Below are positions 61,990 through 64,000 of a DNA stretch of 64,000 nucleotides, in pieces. The stretch is taken from positions 3,529 to 67,528 of the forward strand of contig CAZHGH010000005.1 in NCBI GenBank assembly GCA_964531205.1, read 5' to 3'. Numbering within the stretch: position 1 is the first letter of the stretch; every line of letters begins with the position of its first letter. The notes under the pieces were generated by a model. It saw only the letters and a program-made list of their open reading frames with translations. It did not search any database and had not been told where the DNA came from. The DNA comes from JAICWY01 sp964531205. Its GTDB lineage: Bacteria > Vulcanimicrobiota > Vulcanimicrobiia > Vulcanimicrobiales > Vulcanimicrobiaceae. The translations under genes and the position numbers were made by a program.

Positions 61990-62523
61990 ATGAAGATCGC
62001 TCTTGGTGCGGATCACGCCGGATTCGATTTCAAAAATCGAATTGCCGGTGTGCTGCGTTCGCAGGGTCATGAAGTTCTCGACTACGGCACGTGCGATGAA
62101 ACGCCCGTCGATTATCCGCAATATGGATACGCGGTTGGCGAATCGGTCGCGTCGGGACAAGCAGACCTCGGCATCGTCGTATGCGGATCGAGCCTCGGCA
62201 TTGCCATGGCCGCAAACAAAGTTCCCGGCGTACGGTGCGCAGCCGTTTTCGAACCACTGAGCGCGGAACTTTCGCGTCAGCACAATCATGCCAACGTTCT
62301 TGCGCTTTCCGAACGCCTTACCGGCTGGGAGATGATCGAGCGCATCGTCGACGTGTTCGTGCATACTGAGCCGCTGGGCGGCCGTCACGCGTATCGCGTG
62401 GAGCAGCTCTTCGAGTACACTGACGCGCAGCGGACGCGGACGCTCAAAGCGATCGAAACCGGCGAGGTGACCGGCGCGCAAACGCCCCCTGACATCGCAA
62501 AGGCGCCGGCGACACCGGTATGA
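61990..62523 (+). CDS. rpiB: Ribose-5-phosphate isomerase B
   Basis: A 177-residue RpiB/LacA/LacB-family enzyme interconverting ribulose and ribose 5-phosphate. Motifs are IALGADHAGFDFKNRI, VDYPQYGYAVGESVASGQADLGIVVCGSSLGIAMAANK, with the active-site Cys, GVRCAAVFEP and RQHNHANVLALSER. A C-terminal extension of about 25 residues (TGEVTGAQTPPDIAKAP) exceeds the usual length. ATG at 61990 matches the family start. The stop overlaps the next ATG (ATGA). Confidence 0.93.
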   Translation: MKIALGADHAGFDFKNRIAGVLRSQGHEVLDYGTCDETPVDYPQYGYAVGESVASGQADLGIVVCGSSLGIAMAANKVPGVRCAAVFEPLSAELSRQHNHANVLALSERLTGWEMIERIVDVFVHTEPLGGRHAYRVEQLFEYTDAQRTRTLKAIETGEVTGAQTPPDIAKAPATPV

Positions 62524-62711
62524 ACGCGCGTAGCGGGACGATTTTGATCTTCGTTCTGTCCTTGCTCGTCTGCGCTTGGGACGTGTACGCCGCATTGCGC
62601 GGACAAGGCCACAATTACGTTGCGTGGATTCTCGCCGCTATCATGGCGCTCGTCGCGCTCGGCGCACTGCGCAAAATCATCCGCAACGATTATTCGAATA
62701 CCCTCTGGTAA
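62520..62711 (+). CDS. Small two-helix membrane protein
   Basis: A 63-residue protein with two membrane segments (GTILIFVLSLLVCAWDVYAAL and WILAAIMALVALGALRKII) separated by a short polar loop. There is no known family. Translational coupling to rpiB (ATGA) and a 19-bp gap to glyA place it in the rpiB-glyA operon. Confidence 0.65.
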   Translation: MNARSGTILIFVLSLLVCAWDVYAALRGQGHNYVAWILAAIMALVALGALRKIIRNDYSNTLW

Positions 62712-62730
62712 CCGTACGATAAGGACAATC

Positions 62731-63978
62731 ATGGAGATTCTGAGCCTCAGCCACATCGAAGCACAAGATCCGGAAGTTTTCGCCGCGATTCAGAACGAGG
62801 ACCGCCGGCAACACGAAAACCTCGAACTCATCGCATCGGAAAACTACGCGAGCAAGGCCGTTCGTGAAGCGATGGGCTCCGTGTTGACCAACAAATACGC
62901 GGAGGGCTACCCGGGCAAACGCTATTACGGCGGTTGCGAGTGGGTTGACGTTGCGGAGAATCTTGCGATCGACCGTTTGAAGGATATTTTCAAAGCGGAT
63001 CACGCAAACGTGCAGCCGCATGCGGGCGCGCAAGCCAATATGGCGGTGTTTATGGCGGTGCTGCAGCCCGGCGATACGGTGCTCGGCATGTCGCTGGCGC
63101 ACGGCGGCCATTTAACGCACGGCACGAAAGTGAGCTTCAGCGGTAAGTTGTACAACGCGCTCGCGTACGGCGTGCGCAAGGACACCGAACTCATCGATTA
63201 CGATGAAGTGCGCAGTCTGGCCCGCGAGCATAAGCCGAAGATGATCATCGCCGGTGCGAGCGCATATCCGCGCACGATGGACTACGCGCCATTTCGCGAG
63301 ATCGCCGATGAAATCGGCGCGGTGTTCATGGTCGACATGGCGCATATCGCGGGACTGATTGCCGTTGGTTTGCATCCCTCGCCGGTGCCGCTCGCGGATT
63401 TTGTGACCTCGACCACGCACAAGACGCTGCGCGGACCGCGCGGCGGTTTGGTACTTTCGACCGAGAAGTGGGCCCAAGCACTCGACAAATCCGTGTTCCC
63501 GGGGATTCAAGGCGGCCCATTCATGCACATGATCGCGGCAAAGGCCGTTGCGTTCGGCGAAGCGCTGCAGCCGTCGTTCAAAACCTATCAGCAGCAAGTG
63601 TTGCGCAACGCTCAAGTGATGGCGGAAGAGTTCGTGCGCCACGGTTTGCGCCTGGTCGCGGGCGGAACCGATACGCATTTGATGCTCGTCGACGTATCGG
63701 TGAAAGGTCTCACCGGCAAAGCGACGGAGACGTACCTCGACGAAATCGGCATCACCGTCAACAAGAACGCGATTCCATACGACCAGCAGAAACCAATGGT
63801 TGCGAGCGGAATCCGCATCGGAACGCCGGCCATTACGACGCGCGGTTTCGGCGACGACGAATGCCGCGAGGTTGCGCGCATTATTTGCGAAGGTCTGGAA
63901 GATATCGAAGCGCGCGCGAAGATCGAAAAACTCAAAGGTCGCGTGCACGAACTCACCGGACGGTTTGATGTACCGTAA
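62731..63978 (+). CDS. glyA: Serine hydroxymethyltransferase
   Basis: A 415-residue PLP enzyme that converts serine and tetrahydrofolate to glycine and methylene-tetrahydrofolate. Motifs are ENLELIASENYAS, NKYAEGYPGKRYYGGCE, VDMAHIAGLI, and the PLP Lys231 in TSTTHKTLRGPRGG, all intact. ATG at 62731 follows AAGGA by 6 bases. Full length; the stop is 22 bases before the window end. Confidence 0.97.
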   Translation: MEILSLSHIEAQDPEVFAAIQNEDRRQHENLELIASENYASKAVREAMGSVLTNKYAEGYPGKRYYGGCEWVDVAENLAIDRLKDIFKADHANVQPHAGAQANMAVFMAVLQPGDTVLGMSLAHGGHLTHGTKVSFSGKLYNALAYGVRKDTELIDYDEVRSLAREHKPKMIIAGASAYPRTMDYAPFREIADEIGAVFMVDMAHIAGLIAVGLHPSPVPLADFVTSTTHKTLRGPRGGLVLSTEKWAQALDKSVFPGIQGGPFMHMIAAKAVAFGEALQPSFKTYQQQVLRNAQVMAEEFVRHGLRLVAGGTDTHLMLVDVSVKGLTGKATETYLDEIGITVNKNAIPYDQQKPMVASGIRIGTPAITTRGFGDDECREVARIICEGLEDIEARAKIEKLKGRVHELTGRFDVP

Positions 63979-63986
63979 TTGTCATG

Positions 63987-64000
63987 GTTCGATACCTCAC
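63987..64000. repeat. REP-variant repeat running out of the window
   Basis: GTTCGATACCTCAC matches 1072-1085 exactly over 14 bases and reaches the window edge. It is a variant of the dispersed repeat. Confidence 0.5.

Noticed and set aside
61843..62595. 250-codon - strand frame opposite rpiB
   Set aside because: Antisense to a conserved enzyme and very Arg-rich.
63981..64000. GGTTCGATACC resembling a tRNA T-loop
   Set aside because: Only 22 bases follow the glyA stop, so no tRNA body fits; the same sequence at 1072 belongs to the dispersed repeat.

Overview
The window is 64 kb of gene-dense chromosome with moderately high G+C. It looks like a diderm, non-pathogen-like environmental bacterium. 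Evidence for an outer membrane is a heptose/LPS block (gmhA, hldA, hldC, an LpxB-like enzyme, two GT9 and three GT2 glycosyltransferases). Ribosomal protein L27 carries the N-terminal extension known from Firmicutes and some other phyla. AspRS has a residue signature that suggests it also charges tRNA-Asn. My impression is a poorly studied phylum such as Eremiobacterota/Vulcanimicrobiota (WPS-2). That is inference, not shown by any marker here. I saw no rRNA, tRNA, CRISPR, prophage or transposase gene, and no stretch over 300 bases lacks a gene; the longest gap is 55462-55714.

Layout. 1-1157: 3' part of a dienelactone hydrolase, then a HicAB toxin-antitoxin pair and several hairpins. 1158-2345 (-): a class I aminotransferase. 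2400-9579 (+): a tandem-duplicated two-gene module, each unit being a roughly 1,050-residue DUF11-type repeat protein with no signal peptide plus a small membrane-anchored HEAT-like protein. 17462 to 9576 (-): polysaccharide deacetylase, a secreted protein, rpmA with a strong promoter, then obg-nadD-DUF3465 lipoprotein-maf-mreC-mreD-mrdA, a growth and cell-shape operon without mreB. 17517-25542 (+): fabF-rnc-smc-purH and a lipoprotein. The rnc start codon lies in a perfect hairpin.

25546-31660: mixed accessory genes (S33 peptidase, glyoxalase-fold protein, YraQ-like permease fused to a DUF1980-like domain, WtpA-like binding protein, phosphoesterase). 31705-44835 (+): hisS, accB, the heptose/LPS glycosyltransferase block with an embedded MscS channel, and aspS. 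44912-50072: a small secreted protein, a cyclase-STAND-TPR regulator, a family 5 uracil-DNA glycosylase and an Fsr-like MFS exporter.

55461 to 50080 (-): a probable operon of a small acidic protein, an enolase-superfamily epimerase, a DUF1611/DgcN-like protein, an oligopeptide-binding lipoprotein, a C39-like peptidase and trmL. Together these suggest salvage of D-glutamate-containing (murein) peptides. A 253-bp hairpin-rich gap with a 13-bp palindrome lies upstream of it. 61946 to 55715 (-): a sugar isomerase-like protein and two more tandem cyclase-STAND-TPR regulators. 61990-63978 (+): rpiB, a tiny membrane protein and glyA.

Short REP-like repeats (core TCCTTCGAC..GCTCAGGA and a variant) occur at seven or more places. 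They are read in-frame inside one DUF11 gene, supply the stop codons of two genes, and flank aspS in inverted orientation. Starts are often GTG or TTG, most genes overlap or abut, and at least two genes have a -10 box so close to ATG that leaderless transcripts are likely.
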